Assembly: GCA_025617745.1 (NCBI GenBank)
Contig: CM046870.1
Span: 28,229,927 to 28,293,926, forward strand
Length of the DNA: 64,000 nucleotides
Origin: Heliocidaris erythrogramma
Taxonomy: Eukaryota; Echinodermata; Echinoidea; Camarodonta; Echinometridae
Reading direction: 5' to 3'
The notes beneath the pieces were generated by a model, which did no database searches, was not told the origin of the DNA, and was given only the letters and a program-made list of their open reading frames with translations. The translations under genes were made by a program, and so were the position numbers. Each line of letters starts with the position of its first letter. Position 1 is the stretch's first letter. Below are positions 1-13,394 of this stretch, piece after piece.

Positions 1-40
1 TCATTATCACCATCATCATCATCGTCGTCGTCATCATCAC
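1..40 (+). repeat. CAT/CGT trinucleotide tract at the window edge
   Basis: A run of TCA and TCG triplets, continuing from outside the window. A similar (CAT)n tract is at about 3241-3270. Confidence 0.8.
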
Positions 41-2496
41 CATTACACAATACTTTCATTTATGTCATCATATCACACGCGTATATCTACTCATAACACG
101 TACAATGCTATTTTTACGTCCATGGTAATAATGAAACTTAAAGTGATATAATTGTTTCTTTCCATATTAATAATTCTTTAATTAATCTTCCCTAACCTAT
201 GATTGTTCAAAAAGGAAAGTGAGACCTGATTATTCGTAAACTAAGTAATTGCACCACCCCTTGTAGCGTTGAATATCCGTTACACCATTGTTTTCCTGCA
301 CGTAATTAATAACAAGTATAATTATCAACGCTGCACGCAGGCCGTGCTAATGAACGTTTTATAAATTTCGGAAGTTTGCACTTATTAATAAGTAAACACT
401 GTTAACTTATTAATGATGCTTTCACCCAGATGTGTAGTCTTACATGGAATCTTGTATTCATACATTTGAAGGTGAAAATCTGTGACGATTTAGAATGAGA
501 TAATTGAACTGCAAACATGAAGCTATCTATCCCCATTGCGTGTAATGACGTTACGATTACAATCCTACTTTCTCGTGAATGAAAATAAATACAATTCATG
601 CTGGAAAATAGCATTTAGCCTGGGTAGGCCGACACTGAAGTATAGTAGACTCAAAGTTATGAATCATGCTATTATTATTTCTGACTGACACTGAACTTTA
701 CTTCATTATGTTTGTGAATCCACGGGAATGCTCGATTTGTTTCCAAATTATTAACGCCGAAATTGTTGTTTTCGCGGAACAAATGTTCATCGGACACAGT
801 TGGGTACAATTTCTAGATGACCTCCTTTTGACCTCATTTGGGTCAAACCAATGATTGAGCTTTAAATAATTAATGAGCCGCTTCGAGAAAAACAAGTTAA
901 ATCATCATAATTAAATGACTAGAGGTTATTGCTCAATAGATTCTCGCCCACCAATTTAAATGTTGTGATAGTGTTTATAATAATGACAACCAATCCTTGA
1001 TAAGTAATAAAATAAATACAAAATAATAAGTACCTGTAGTTCCAGGACAAAAAATGAGCGGGCCTACGTTGTTCCAAGTTTGTTCCAAGTAGATTCATCC
1101 ATGGTTTCTAACGTTCGGCATCCTTTAAGTTTAGGTTTGTAGGCCTATATTACAGTTGCATATAGTCATAATCCATAATGATGGATCCAAGATGTTTAAA
1201 TGATAGGAGTTGGACGCTGATTATTTCATATACATATATAGGCCTACCTTCGGCCCCAATACAGGGGCGCATACCTCCTTAGCCCCCCCCCCCCCCACCT
1301 TCCCCATACCACCACCACCACGATGCAGATGATGTGCATGTTTCAAGGTAGTATACAAGCATGTATATGAGTAAGGTAAAGTAGGCTGTGCTGTGAAGCC
1401 TATGATAGTTTGTAAATACGTCTTCATCCTTAAACCTGTTACAAAATAGGCCTAAATGGCGATTGAATTAGGAATATTCATTGCGTGAATGCCCTCTCAA
1501 TACAATACTGTACTTTATTTAAACTCCTAAGCTCTAAATCGGTTTATTGTCCCAGTAAGCTCCCTTTATAATAACAAGGGGGTATCGATTTTTCATCCCA
1601 TTGTTATTTGAGGGCAGGATCAGAAAACAAACCCAGTTAATTTCAACAAAATTCACGCAACGGCCCGTATCACCAGCGATCGATACCAGACTCACGCAGC
1701 ATCTATGAACCGACCGTCTGCTTACTATATTCAATGTCATGTTAGTTTCACCATCTGTGATGTAGTGACATAGCTTCGGGGGAACGGGGGCATGGTCCCC
1801 AATTTAATTTGCCAGGGGGGAACAGAGAAAGAGAAAGGGAGAAATAAAGGAATATGGGAAAGGAAACAAGAAAAGAAGACGAAACTACACCCTTCGTTTA
1901 CTACCCCTCCCCCATATATGGCTTTATTTGCATTCACCAAATATTTCCGATCCCCCCCCCCTCCCCCACCGCCTCCCACTCTCACACCCGCCTTGACGAC
2001 AGTGTCCTCTCAAAGACTGAACCTATGCTTACGGCACTGAGAACTTGCCTAATACTGCACGACGGGTTCGAGTGCAAACAAAATTTGGGAATATTGCCAA
2101 TAGACAAATCATGAGTCAAAGACAGAAAATAACCACATAAACAAAAACCATAACAAAATAACAGCCATCGGAAGGCCATTGTTTATTTATTTATCTCGAG
2201 ATGTTTTGCTTGGCCAACAGGACAATGTAAAATGACCAAAATCACCAAATAGCCCTAACAACTTCCTTTTTCATCAGAAAGAACAAAATAGTTTGATATT
2301 TTGATAATAATATCAGGTAAGTGGCCTATTACACTTTGGCATAGATCTTGAGGAAATGAATAACAGAATAAGTTTAACCTTTTTTCAGTCCAAGCGTTGA
2401 ATGATTGTAATACATTGTATTGTTTTTAGAGTTTATTGGGATGAAAATTCCCCCCCCCCCCAAAGCCCTCAGCAAATAATAAAATAAAAATTATGA

Positions 2497-2504
2497 TAAT
2501 ATTG

Positions 2505-2541
<37 letters not shown>

Positions 2542-2575
2542 TAATGATAATAATGATAATAATAATAATTATTAA
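2497..2575 (+). repeat. (AAT)n microsatellite
   Basis: A long AAT/AATG trinucleotide tract. The minus-strand open frame 2469-2750 is a poly-tyrosine translation of it and is not a gene. Confidence 0.9.
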
Positions 2576-4230
2576 ACATGAACATATGAATTAATATGCA
2601 TGTCATTGAATAATACCAGTATTCGGTAGGGGAATGCAATGTTGGTGACATTTTTTGGCATATTTTCTGCGCAATGATGATTGATTGACCTACCTCAAAT
2701 ACGGGGCTAGCCCCATGTCTCAAATTGAACTGGCATTCCTTCTTACACATTTAAATTCTAATGCAGCAAAAACAATGCGGTATTACCTGAGACGGAGCTC
2801 GTAATATTCATAGTCACGAAGGGGAAAATAACAAAAGCACCTGCTTTGCCGAGTTAACAAGTTCATGCCGGGTTCATGTTAGCTCAGATAGACAGAGTAA
2901 TTGAAGTTGTCGTCAACGTTACAACGAGTGACAAAAAAGCCCAGATGAACGAAAATGCAGACTTCTTTCTCATCTTTAATAAAAATAACCTGTTAATATA
3001 AATTCCACGTGGTATTTGCGAGATGGAAAATAACCATGTTAACGGGAAGGCATTCCTGCACAGTACGCTAGTGACTACACGCCATACAGGCAGTTTCCAC
3101 ATTCAAGACATGGGAAGAAATGTTTTAGAGGTAAAATCAATATAAAAGTAGGAAAATGACCTTTTAATGTATTTCATACGGAATATGAAGTTGGCAGTGA
3201 CTGAATCTGTGACTATTATCAACAGCAGCATTTATTAACCTCATCATCATCATCATCATCATCATCATCTTCTTCATAATCGCATCAAAAGTAAATTTGA
3301 AAAATAGTATGACTGTTTGCTGCATGTATTTATCGTTTGGATGAGATGTCATGGCTATAGGCCTTTATTATTTGGAGGTTAATTTGATAAACGTCCATTT
3401 TATGTTTAAACTTTATGTGAAACTAAACATAGCTAAAAATCTGCGTGAAGTTTTCACCGTGAAATAACGAAACTGTCTGAATTTGAGTTGACATGTTGAC
3501 ACAAATCTTAGAAAATCATTTAAACCGTTCAAGCTGAAGGATACATAATGGACGCCATTTTGACGTTGACGATAGTTGTATTTGCAGAGGGGATTTATAT
3601 CAATTGACTCCAAAAATTTGGGAGCGAATATTGTATGGGATAACCTTGATGGTGTTTGGCTTCTCCTAATCTTAAGAACCTCGCAAAGTCGAAGCACAAG
3701 CTTGTTATGACATTTGATAGGGAAAGACATTTTTCCTATGGGGATGCTTTTAAAGAAAAATATCTGAATAAGTAGGGCCGCGTTATTATAGGTAGGATAC
3801 TAAAGCATTTTTTTGTTTTTTGTTTGTTTTGTTGTTGTTGTTGTATTTTTGTTGTTTTGCTTGTTTTTTTTGTTGTTTTTTTTGTTTTTTTTTTTTTTTT
3901 GGGGGGGGGGGCTCCACTGCATCTTCTGATTCATACGCCACTGTATCCATTACAATGTATATGTAGTTACATAATACGATAAATTATACGGTACTATTCT
4001 TGATACACGTCAAGACCCACAATGTGAAGAGGAGATTGGCCAAACATGAATAATTCCTGGGTTAATTAGTATACTAGCGTAAAAGGGGTGCCGAGTGCCT
4101 GTTTATTTTTGCTTAAAACTTTAGAATCTCTCCTTTGCAAGACGAAGACAAAAAATGCTCTGTGGTAGGACTACAAACTACTGTCTTTTGACACGGAGAG
4201 ATGCAAGTACAACGTATTTCGTATTGGGGT

Positions 4231-4232
<2 letters not shown>

Positions 4233-4282
<50 letters not shown>

Positions 4283-4285
4283 ATC
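4233..4285 (+). repeat. (CT)n microsatellite
   Basis: About 25 uninterrupted CT units with a few CTAT interruptions at the right end. Other CT/GA runs are at 19499-19550, 30166-30191, 43838-43886, 45181-45220 and 46249-46275. Confidence 0.95.
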
Positions 4286-5994
4286 TGCAAGCATATTGTT
4301 TTCTCGTTTATTGATATCACCACCCCCGGAAATTTATGCTCTCAAAGTTGGAAATAGCTTACAAGTCATAATACAGTTACAGTAGAACAGCAGTGACAGT
4401 TCGAAACCGAAAATTCTCCTTTCCGCGGCCATCGAAATTATAGCCTGTATTGGGTGGAAACCGTGGAAACGGTTTCAAGTGTAAAATGTCACAGCATGTC
4501 TGTTTACATTACCCTTCATAGTACTTTTTTCTGTCTGTTCCCTGTGTACATTGTGCATGTTCATGTGCATGTCACTCGTCGCCTACTCCACGGAGACAAA
4601 AAGCCTCGTTCATACTAGTGAAAGTAATGAGTAGTAAACTATGATGACAGCGTTCATCTGCGTTTGTATTTGTGCCACAGCAGTGATGAATGCAGCCGAC
4701 ATATTCATATAAAGGCAGTATAGTTGAACACGGTTTAAACATGATTTAATGTACGAATCAATGTAGATTTTAATTCTGTAACAAAATGATTGTAATAAAT
4801 AATTCCGAAAAAAAGATAACTTAAATTGCAAAATGATTTTTTATTTTTTTTTGCTTCTTCTTCATTTAGTTACAGAATCATGGAAAATGGGGTAGAGACG
4901 TGGCTCTTCATAACTCAGTGCACTAACTTTACTGACTTACATAGTACATGTAGTCGCGATTTTAACCTAGATTAAAGTTACGCTTTTATAAATACGGGCC
5001 ATTACGACTTTAGTGGGAACTGTACCCATATGCATGCACCGTGAAATGGGGGAAAGGTTTTGAAAGCCCACAAAATATAGATTGGTAGACAAACAATTTA
5101 GGTAATACTTGAAGAAGCCTTTGACATTTCCAGACGCAGTTATCCTTTATTTCTCCGCCAAAGTGACCTTGAAAGGACGACGGTTGGATATGGAATATAT
5201 AAAATGTATATTCATTATAATCCAACTTCAAGTATAATGGATATATTCCACTTTGCAAGGTAGCCGGGAATGATAGTGAAAGTAGCAGTGACAGGAAGCT
5301 ACTGTCCATACAAACAGGGGCGGAGCCAGGATTCTGGAAAAGTGGCAAAAAGCTATCTGACAAGCAACAAAAACAATAAATAAAACCAGAAAATGGGATC
5401 GGAAAGTATCAAAAGGGGCATGTTTGAGTTTGCATTATGTTTACATGTACTACAGTACCAGTCAGAGATTTCAAGCTCACGTAGTCACGCTTTGTTGCGC
5501 TCGAACAGCAAAAGCCGGAACTCGTGAACGCTCCAGCTCATCACGCTGCCCTCGGCCGTTTCAGAACAATCGCCCATGCGATGACAGGTTTAGGTCCGCG
5601 AATCACGGTGTAGAAAATCGCCTCATTCTGTGGGGCGAATCGAACGTGTTATCGTACATTGTAGTAGCAATCACGTTCCGCGCGTGCTGCGCGGCTCAGA
5701 CAGTATGCACGTACAGACTGTCCGTATGTCATGGTGGAAAATGACCGAAGAACTGGGGTACTGGTGTACATGTACATGTAGTTTATTTTCGGTATACAAT
5801 GCCGTTGGTAGCAGTCTAACTTCTGATCGTGACATAATTATATTGATTTTCATTGATTTCCTTTGATACCAAAACCTTTATAATGTGACAACAAATGTTT
5901 ATAAAATGACAAGAAAAGTTTATAAAATAGCGTAAAAGGGAGTAGCTGTTGAACGCAGTGTCTTTGACAAAAGCTCTTTCACATCGGTGCTACA

Positions 5995-6475
5995 TATACA
6001 TAAAATATATACGTAGAGTAATAAATATTGAATTAGAAATAGAGGGGGAATGACACAGAAGTGAGAGAGAGAGAAAGAAAGAGATGTCAAAGAAGAGAGC
6101 CAAATTAGACAAGGAGAGACTGAGAGCATTCATTTTGTTCTTATATTGAATTATATTTATGAAATGAGGTTCTTGAGCTTTTTAAAACAGAAAGACAAGG
6201 AATAAATATTGAATGAAAGATAAATGAACTGGAACATAAGATAAGAGAGAGAGATAATTATGTCAAAGAAGAGCCAATTAAGTTAGCCAAAGAGAGACCG
6301 AGAGCATCAATTTTATTAATCTACATGTAGCTCGGTTTGAAAATTTCTGCGTAGAAAATAACGGAAAGAACAAGAAGAGAGGGGAGCTGACAAAAGAGTT
6401 AGAGAGAGAGGGAGGGGGAGAGTATGGGAGCTTGTTTAGAAAGAGAAAGACCGAGGGAGAGCATGAATAAATAAA
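5995..6475. repeat. Diverged GA-rich tandem units
   Basis: GGAATAAATATTGAAT-type starts, ATGTCAAAGAAGAGAGCCAA / ATGTCAAAGAAGAGCCAATT and GAGAGACTGAGAGCAT / GAGAGACCGAGAGCAT recur about 180 bp apart, with a weaker third unit at 6370-6475. It is similar in style to the array at 7345-7810. Confidence 0.6.
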
Positions 6476-7344
6476 CGATTCACTTTATTTGTTAGAAAAC
6501 AAAAAGTTTTAAAAAGTAGAAATTCAAGATAAACATCAGATCAATACCACATCGCTCGTTAAAAACAAGCGAAAAAATAATTCTACACAAAGTCACCAGG
6601 GGAATTAAAACGCAAAAAGTTCTCGATCGAGTGATTGCGTTTGTTGACCCCCGAGTGACCTCATCGGAGGGTACCCTTACTATACATTCCATTGTACACC
6701 AAAAAGTTCGAGCGTGTTCGGCGCACGTTTGTTGTTCTTTGATCGCCCGCACAACGTGCATCCCCCGGCCCAGGCACTACATCGCATGAGTACCCCCGGC
6801 CAATAGCCGCTGAACAATGAGCCTGAACCTTGGTATTGTCCACGAGGAGAGTTTTATTGATCCAACACTCTTTCAATTGACTTCCTGGGTATCTTGGTTA
6901 TATAATGAGGGTGTATTGAGTATTTTTTTGTACTTGTAAAGAACAGAATGTATCCCGAACGTGACTCTTTTAGTGGGTTCTATGAGATACATTTACAATA
7001 CATGTAAAGTAGATCAATAAACTATAGAGAGTGAATGAATTATATTCAATTTGAAAGTGGAAAGAAAATATAAGAGCACCCAACTGTAATAGCTTTTAGT
7101 TTGCCAGGCAGAACATTTTGGACAGGAAAATGCTTTTGAAAATTATGGTGACTATTGACCCCTATTATTATTTATGTATATAATTATTGCTTGCTTTTAC
7201 CCCGCCTGACAAGGAACGCCAGGTACGCCACTAGAAAAAAGAGAAGGAAAATGGATGAAATGAGAGCTAGAGGCGTGCGACACATTGAAAACGAAGAGAG
7301 GAAGAGGAGAACTGGGGGAGTAAAAGGGGAGGGGGAGAGAGGGT

Positions 7345-7810
7345 GAAATATAGAGATTAAATATGATGGGCAGAGAGAGAGAGAAAATCTGAAAGGGCAA
7401 GGGGATGAATAGAAAATGAAGGAAATAGGCCTATAGAGTAAAAAAAAACGGGAAGGGGAGGGGCAGAGAGAGGGGAAGAGGAGGGGGAGAATGAAATATA
7501 GAGAGTGAATACGATGGGCAGAGAGAGAGAGCTCGAGGGACAGAGACAAACTCAGAGAGGGAGAGGGATGTGGAGAGGGGAAATTAAAGAATGAAATAGA
7601 GAGTAAAAAACGGGAAGGGGGAGAGGGATTAAATAAAGAGAATGAATACGATGGGCAGAGAGAGAGAGCTCGAGGGGACAGAGACAAACTCAGAGAGGGA
7701 GAGGGATGTGGAGAGGGGAAATTAAAGAATGAAATAGAGAGTAAAAAACGGGAAGGGGGAGAGGGATTAAATAAAGAGAGTGAATACGATGGGCAGAGAG
7801 AGAAAGCGAT
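7345..7810. repeat. GA-rich minisatellite, period about 138 bp
   Basis: The marker GAATACGATGGGCAGAGAGA starts at 7507, 7644 and 7782, giving a 137-138 bp period. Successive units are nearly identical and differ by one G in a GGGAC/GGGGAC run. A diverged earlier unit starts near 7350. The open frames here, including 7184-7687 on the minus strand, are low-complexity repeat translations and not genes. Confidence 0.85.
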
Positions 7811-9212
7811 ATAATACTATCATCAATTCATCATGATCATCCTAATTATATCATTATCTTGATAATCATATCGTCAAAACCATTATCTTCTTCATCATAA
7901 AAAAAAATCAAGCCAAATTTTCTTCCCTACTCGACCGTAACTTTATCATTTAAGTTTAACACCGGGTTTAACACACATGATCAACACACATGATCATCTG
8001 ATATGATCATTATAGTCATCAATATCATCTTCATTAAACTCATAAAAAAAATATCAAGCCAACATTTTCTCTCTACCCGACCATAACTTCGTCCTTTAAC
8101 ACACATTGGTTCCCTTTTGAAATTCGATCTGTTTATTCTATACACATTTCGCCCATTTCGCCCGTCGCGTTGTGAAAGGTCAAAAAAAAAAAAGCACATG
8201 GCTGGCATATTTTTGCGCGTGTCATGACATGTGATTAACAAATGAGGTCACAAGCCCAATTTACGAATGGAAATGTTGATCGCGCGCACTCTAGACATTC
8301 TTTGGTTCCCACTGCCTTGCTTTTCACTTTCACATGAATAACGAAGGATATCATTGAGGATTTATCGCTATGCACTATTAATCTGATTTCAGTTCTATGT
8401 TCCTTCTTTGTCAAAGTTTTTTTTTCAGGAAATTGTGTCAGATCGTGAGCGATTTTTGAAGGTTTTTGAAGGTTTGGCGAAAAACAATTTTGTCCCCCCC
8501 CCCACTGAGCGACTTTTCGAGAAGCTGGAGAGACCAAAAAATACGGGTCTACCTTTTCACAAACGTTCATTTTTGTACCCCCTCTTTTACTCAATCCTGG
8601 ATCCGCCTTGAATATGCATGAGTTTGTAAACTTTACGCCCGCTAATCACCCTTCACCCGCCCCCCTCCCCCACTCAGTATTATTTAGGGTACGCGTATGC
8701 TTGTTCCCTCCCTTTGAAAGCACCTATCTCAGGGCTGCCAAAATTTCTGAACCCCCCCCCCCCTATCGCGGGCTTTTCCTGCCTTGGAGACCCCCCTAAA
8801 TTTAGAACACTGCTCAATGTACCCCCTATCTCAGGTGAGCTCTCATTCCAACCCCATATCTCAGGACAGACACCAACCCCCCCCCCCCCCCCCCTCTCCC
8901 AAGTAAGCTGTCATGACAATACCTGGGAAGAGATGGGGGCCAGTGTTTCTACTTTTCAAAATGAAATAATCCTGGCTGAATGAGCTATCAAAACTAGCAG
9001 GAATTTCAGGAATTTGATCAATTTTTCAAGATATTTCATAACCCCCCTTTTTAAAATTTCTCAGGTGTCGAAGAGAGAGAGAGAGAGAAACGCCCCCTTT
9101 TTAATGAAATCTCCGGGTGAAAGATAAAAAAACACGCCCTTTTTGTCGCCCCCAAAATACCCCTTTACCGGAGATTTTGGGAACACGCATGCGGTCCGTT
9201 CTACCTCCGAGT

Positions 9213-9238
9213 GGGGGGGGGGGGGGGGGGGGGGGGGG
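9213..9238 (+). repeat. Poly-G tract of 26
   Basis: An uninterrupted G run inside a region (8460-9240) with five other C or G homopolymers, including 18 C at 8877-8894. Length may be affected by assembly. Confidence 0.9.
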
Positions 9239-9655
9239 CCGGGATCGTTCACTACTCTTTGCATGATTCTTGTCCTCTCTTTCTTCTCTTTTTATCCATC
9301 TTCATTTTGTCTTCTATCTTCAACAACAAGAATGCATCAAATCATGATCTCATAACAGATTAATTGTTAACGGCATGCAGATGGATAAAAGTACTCCACG
9401 CTGACTCAATCTAGAACAGTTTAAAGCGTCTGTGATACAGACTATTGCTGACAAATTCCAGACCTTCACTCTGACAGGTTGGTCGTCCGGTGCTCGCCAA
9501 TAGGCCAATTAAAAAAAGTTGTTGACCGTGACGTCCATTTTTTCCATGAAATAATGTTAAATATAATAGACCAGAGAAAAAAGCAATATTCTATAATTTA
9601 CTTAATTACGGAGAAAATCCCAATTACGATTTTCATCTATTCCACGTGAGATATA

Positions 9656-9696
9656 CTAGAACCAGGGAAGTGTCTGTAACACTTCCCTGCTAGAAC
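9656..9696. repeat. Short perfect hairpin CAGGGAAGTGT/ACACTTCCCTG
   Basis: CTAGAACCAGGGAAGTGT and ACACTTCCCTGCTAGAAC flank a 4-5 nt loop. It is isolated, with no neighbouring gene that would make it a terminator. Confidence 0.7.
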
Positions 9697-10028
9697 TAAG
9701 TCTTTTGTTCTGTCTATTCTTCTCTCCTTCCTCTCCTCTCTCTCCATCTTTGCTCTCTTCACGTCCTCTCCTTTCTCTCTCCCTTTTTAATTCTATTATT
9801 TTTCCATTTATTCTTTTTCGTATCCAGTTTTTTTTATCTCAAATCTTGTCTCTTATTACCGATTTACCAAACAGTTGAAAAAAATTGATTCTCTTTACAT
9901 TATCATTCATGATTCACTTCGTATACCATAATTTTCTTTTCTTTTCTTCTCATCTTTCTTTCAGTCTCTCTGCACATCTCCCAACAATCTTTCTCCTTTA
10001 TATCTCGATCGCTTTCCTCCAACAAGTC

Positions 10029-10181
10029 ATGTGGCAGAACCAAAACAATGACATTCCTTATCAAATCGCATGGCAGTTTGTTTACAAATTAATACAGAGC
10101 AAAAATCAAAAAGCCTGTCAGACAGCTGGAACCCAAGCTGGGTGTCACATTACAGATACATGTACGGGCGACCTAAGCTAA
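10029..10181 (+). CDS. Weak candidate exon upstream of the two above
   Basis: An in-frame stretch starting at an internal ATG reads MWQNQNNDIPYQIAWQFVYK and continues with Cys residues in ACQTAGTQAGCH and ITDTC before a TAA. It follows a CT-rich tract (about 9720-10020) that could act as a splice-acceptor region; TTTCTTTCAG lies near 9960. Its composition is more protein-like than most frames here, and it shares strand and locality with the candidates at 10271 and 11186. No donor fits well before the stop, so it may be chance. Confidence 0.15.
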   Translation: MWQNQNNDIPYQIAWQFVYKLIQSKNQKACQTAGTQAGCHITDTCTGDLS

Positions 10182-10270
10182 CAGCAAACTCTCGTTTGCT
10201 ATTGGCTGGTGAAGAATGATCTTTGGACTTTGAAGCTACAAACCAATCCAAGCACATGATGGGTGTGCAG

Positions 10271-10464
10271 TGAGAGTGACACGTGGGCGTGGTCATCCAG
10301 ACCACGTGGATGTTATAGTCTGCAAGACTGATCCTGAATTTATGTGGAACGTGGCTTGTCTGGACCTCGGACAGCAAGATCACGGACTGTGTGAAATCTA
10401 TCACTGTATGGACAAGGGTCACAAGGCCGAGGTCACTATTGAGATTCAGTGTACATGTAGTCAA
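10271..10464 (+). CDS. Putative exon of an unrecognised cysteine-containing protein
   Basis: The frame is open from 10234 to 10521, and the segment after 10271 has codon choices that look like real coding sequence (many GTG, CTG, GAC, AAG and GTC codons) against an AT-rich background. The peptide begins VRVTRGRGHPDHVDVIVC, has Cys about every 10 residues, then KAEVTIEIQCTCSQ. A possible acceptor is GTGTGCAG at 10263-10270, with a poor pyrimidine tract. Possible donors are GTAGGT at 10465 (phase 0) or GTTTTA at 10469 (phase 1). I do not recognise the family. If the phase-1 donor is used, it would join in frame to the candidate at 11186. The frame could also be a decayed gene fragment. Confidence 0.35.
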
Positions 10465-11185
10465 GTAGGTTTTATTGTCAACATTTTCTCTCATACAAAA
10501 CATAAAATAAAATTGACATGAATATCATAGATGTAATAATTAAACTCGTCTAAAAAGAAAAAAATAATGAAAGAGATGATGCATCATTTTTCGATTGTCT
10601 CAAATGTGGCAAGAATGCTTCGTGTGCTTTGTCCAAAAAAGATCGTGACCGAGTTTTAAAAAAAGGGTGAATGTACGAAGAATTGCGTCATGCACTTGAA
10701 TACATGAAGCGTGTGTGTGAGTGTGTATAGATCACCAATCATGACGGGAAATGAACTGCTTTGCGGATTTTACTTCTGTTGCTTTTATTTTTATCCTTGA
10801 CTAAATCCTTTCTTTTCGTAACTAATTTTCCGTTAGAAAGTATGAACTGTAGTTTGGCATGAAAGAGCAAGCGAGTTTAATATGGGGGGGGGGGGGATTT
10901 TCACGGAGGCGGGTTCAGCTGTAGATACATGTAGCTTCTTAAAGAATTAAAACAAGCATATCAGAGAAGCGACCATGCTGCATGCACAGAAATGCTTCCT
11001 CGTGAAAATGTAGTATGATTATCAAACTTGACAGGCTAATTAAGTGAGAAAAAAATTATTGTCATGAATTAAAAACGATTTGCAGAGCCACACTGCTGAG
11101 TCAAATATAATCTGAGCGAGCCATGCCATTATTGGTACATGTTACTGGCATCTTGAACCGACGCAGCTCTCCTCCATCCTGACAG

Positions 11186-11523
11186 GCGCCACTGCACTGC
11201 ACTTAAACTCTGCTCGTGACCCACGCCAGCGAGAAGGCGGGCTGAATTGCACATCCACGTTTAACGAGACGCACTTGTGCAATTTTACATCCGGGAATTT
11301 TGTCAATGTATCGAGGAACGCGCGTGCATGCAACGTGACCATCGCCTTTTCACCTGTTACATTTGTAAGCCGAGGTACGAAGCAGCGGACCGAATCATTT
11401 AACGTTCGTGTGTGTGCGAATCACTACCCGCTGTTCAAAGGCTCGCTGCTGCAGTTCCGTGTCCGATCATGTTACTCACGCTACCGACAGCCGGATGCGG
11501 GGATTAGCCCTGTGTGGTGTTAA
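11186..11523 (+). CDS. Putative terminal exon, extracellular-type, unrecognised
   Basis: An open frame runs from 11116 to a TAA at 11521. A good acceptor (CTCTCCTCCATCCTGACAG, ending 11185) would open a phase-1 exon of about 112 codons. The predicted peptide carries several N-glycosylation sequons close together (NCT, NET, NFT, NVS, NVT), spaced cysteines and short alternating hydrophobic strands (FNVRVC, LLQFRVRSC), ending in VWC. This suggests a secreted or receptor ectodomain segment. The DNA is notably richer in CpG than its surroundings. It is about 0.7 kb downstream of the candidate exon at 10271 on the same strand and can be joined to it in frame. No family is assigned. Confidence 0.38.
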
Positions 11524-13394
11524 CGTGAGCTTGAAATCTCTGACTGGTACTGTACGTTTGGTGTTAAAAGGGGACCGGGTCGTGTTTTTTTGTCCCCAAC
11601 CACAGTGCCCAACCGGAAGTGCCCCCCCCCCCCCCGATCCGCCAATGAGCAGCCATATAGGCTATACATTTTGTCACTCTCTCTCTCTCTCTTGGCTTGG
11701 AGGCATTCCGCCGCAGTTATGCATTTCTGGATTCGCCGCCATCTCTTGCCTATGCATGCTTAAGAAAAAAAATGTACATTGATTCTCAAAATAAAAGCCT
11801 TTCAATTTACCATTATTTATTGGGGCAGCACCATCCTTTGTACATCCTCAGTATCATGCAACAATAGAGCTCATCAATCATAGGTAGTCTTCTTGAAACC
11901 CCACCCCTGTAAGTAATTCTAAACTCGAAAAATATGGTATACCAATTTGGCTCGGCACAGTGGGAAACTTGTTCCAGTTTTACTCGTCTCTCATGTTGTT
12001 CACAAAAAAGCGTACACCTTGTTCTGTTTCACTCAAGTCGTTTACCGGATCGTGTTGTGGCAGGGTTTCCCACATCCGTTTATTTTGCCCACCTCTTCCT
12101 GACCACTTTTATTGAGGTAAAAAAATCACATATACCACAATAAAGGCAGAAGAAGAAGAAGTTCTAGCTCTTTCCGTATTTAAGGCCTACACTGACCGCT
12201 AACAACAAACGTAGGTGACACTGAAAGTGATCCATGACTAATTCCTTAACATGATAAGATATTCTCTTATCTTAAGAAGGCCTACTTCTTTTTCCTCCGG
12301 TAGTAATATAGTTGAGTAAGTATGATTTGTTAAGTAGACCATGACAGTATCGGGGGCGGATTCAGATTTTTGTAAAAGAGGGGGCACAGTGCCCTAAAAG
12401 TACACAATAAAAGGGGTCAATTCTTTTGATTGTGTACTTAGGTATGCCAGTTGGGTTTCAAAAAAAAAAGGGGGGGGGGGGGGGACACGAGCCGGTTTTC
12501 CCCCATGTATAGATCTGCTACCGATAGTATATCCATGTTGAGACTAACAGATCCTACTTATTTTGCTTTCATGCTTTAAAATGTAATGCAAATGTACGTC
12601 GAAGTAATCAAAATTGTAAATGTTGTATATAGGGCTTATTCATGTGTAGGCCTACTTGTAAAGCATGAACCATAGACCCACAGGAGCCAATAAACAGTCC
12701 TAAACTCCTAATGTTCAATATGTTTATACGTAAAATACTAGGTATGTTAACGAGATTTAAAAAATGAATTTCCAAGACCAAATTGAGAATTTAGGCTACA
12801 CATTTTGATAACGTGTACGTGATTTAATCATATAATGCCTAATATTACGCGTTTCTATAACTCATGTCTGAATTGGATGCCAAGGTACAGCATGGCCAAC
12901 CTATCTTCAGAATTTGGGGAGTTGGGGGGGGGGGGGTGCGGCCACATAAATCTGGCGTTTTCGCTCCTTAGGATAAACCGTCCATTCCGAAATTATTTGG
13001 ACAGGGAAAACTCCCACCCCCCCCCCCCTCCCCCTTCCCCCAGAATAGACGCCCCCTGCCAGGGTTTTCTTATTTAATGTGTCTGTGTGTAGATTTGCTG
13101 ACATTTCTAGCTCTTTTCGTCGTTTTGGATGAACAGTTTTGTCAAGTGCCCTCAGCCAGACTTTGAAGTACAAACAGGACGAACCAGGCGTGTCGAATGT
13201 TTCCGGGTTCTCAGAGTGAGAGGAAGTGATTATCCGGGTAAAAAACAAAATAATGACACCAATACAAAGAGGGCGAATTAGTGACTGACATGGCTGGCTG
13301 GCTGGTGGGCACAGATTTGCTACATGGATATCATGGATGTCCAACGAGCAACAGTATGTACAAAGCACTAGCCCGGTGGCGTATCTGGACCCTG

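Larger units (their letters stand above)
1..9884. other. Intergenic, no supported gene
   Basis: Apart from the listed repeats I see no gene. Region 5470-5740 is richer in CpG (CGTTCCGCGCGTGCTGCGCG near 5673) and could be a remnant of something functional, but no frame is convincing. The 105-residue minus frame at 3413-3730 is not recognised. Confidence 0.5.

Noticed and set aside
7184-7687. 167-residue minus-strand open frame, the longest in the window
   Set aside because: It is a Ser/Leu/Pro-rich translation of a purine-rich tandem array and repeats with it.
12907-13368. 153-residue minus-strand open frame
   Set aside because: It crosses two G/C homopolymers that give Gly and Pro runs, and no protein-like segment remains outside them.
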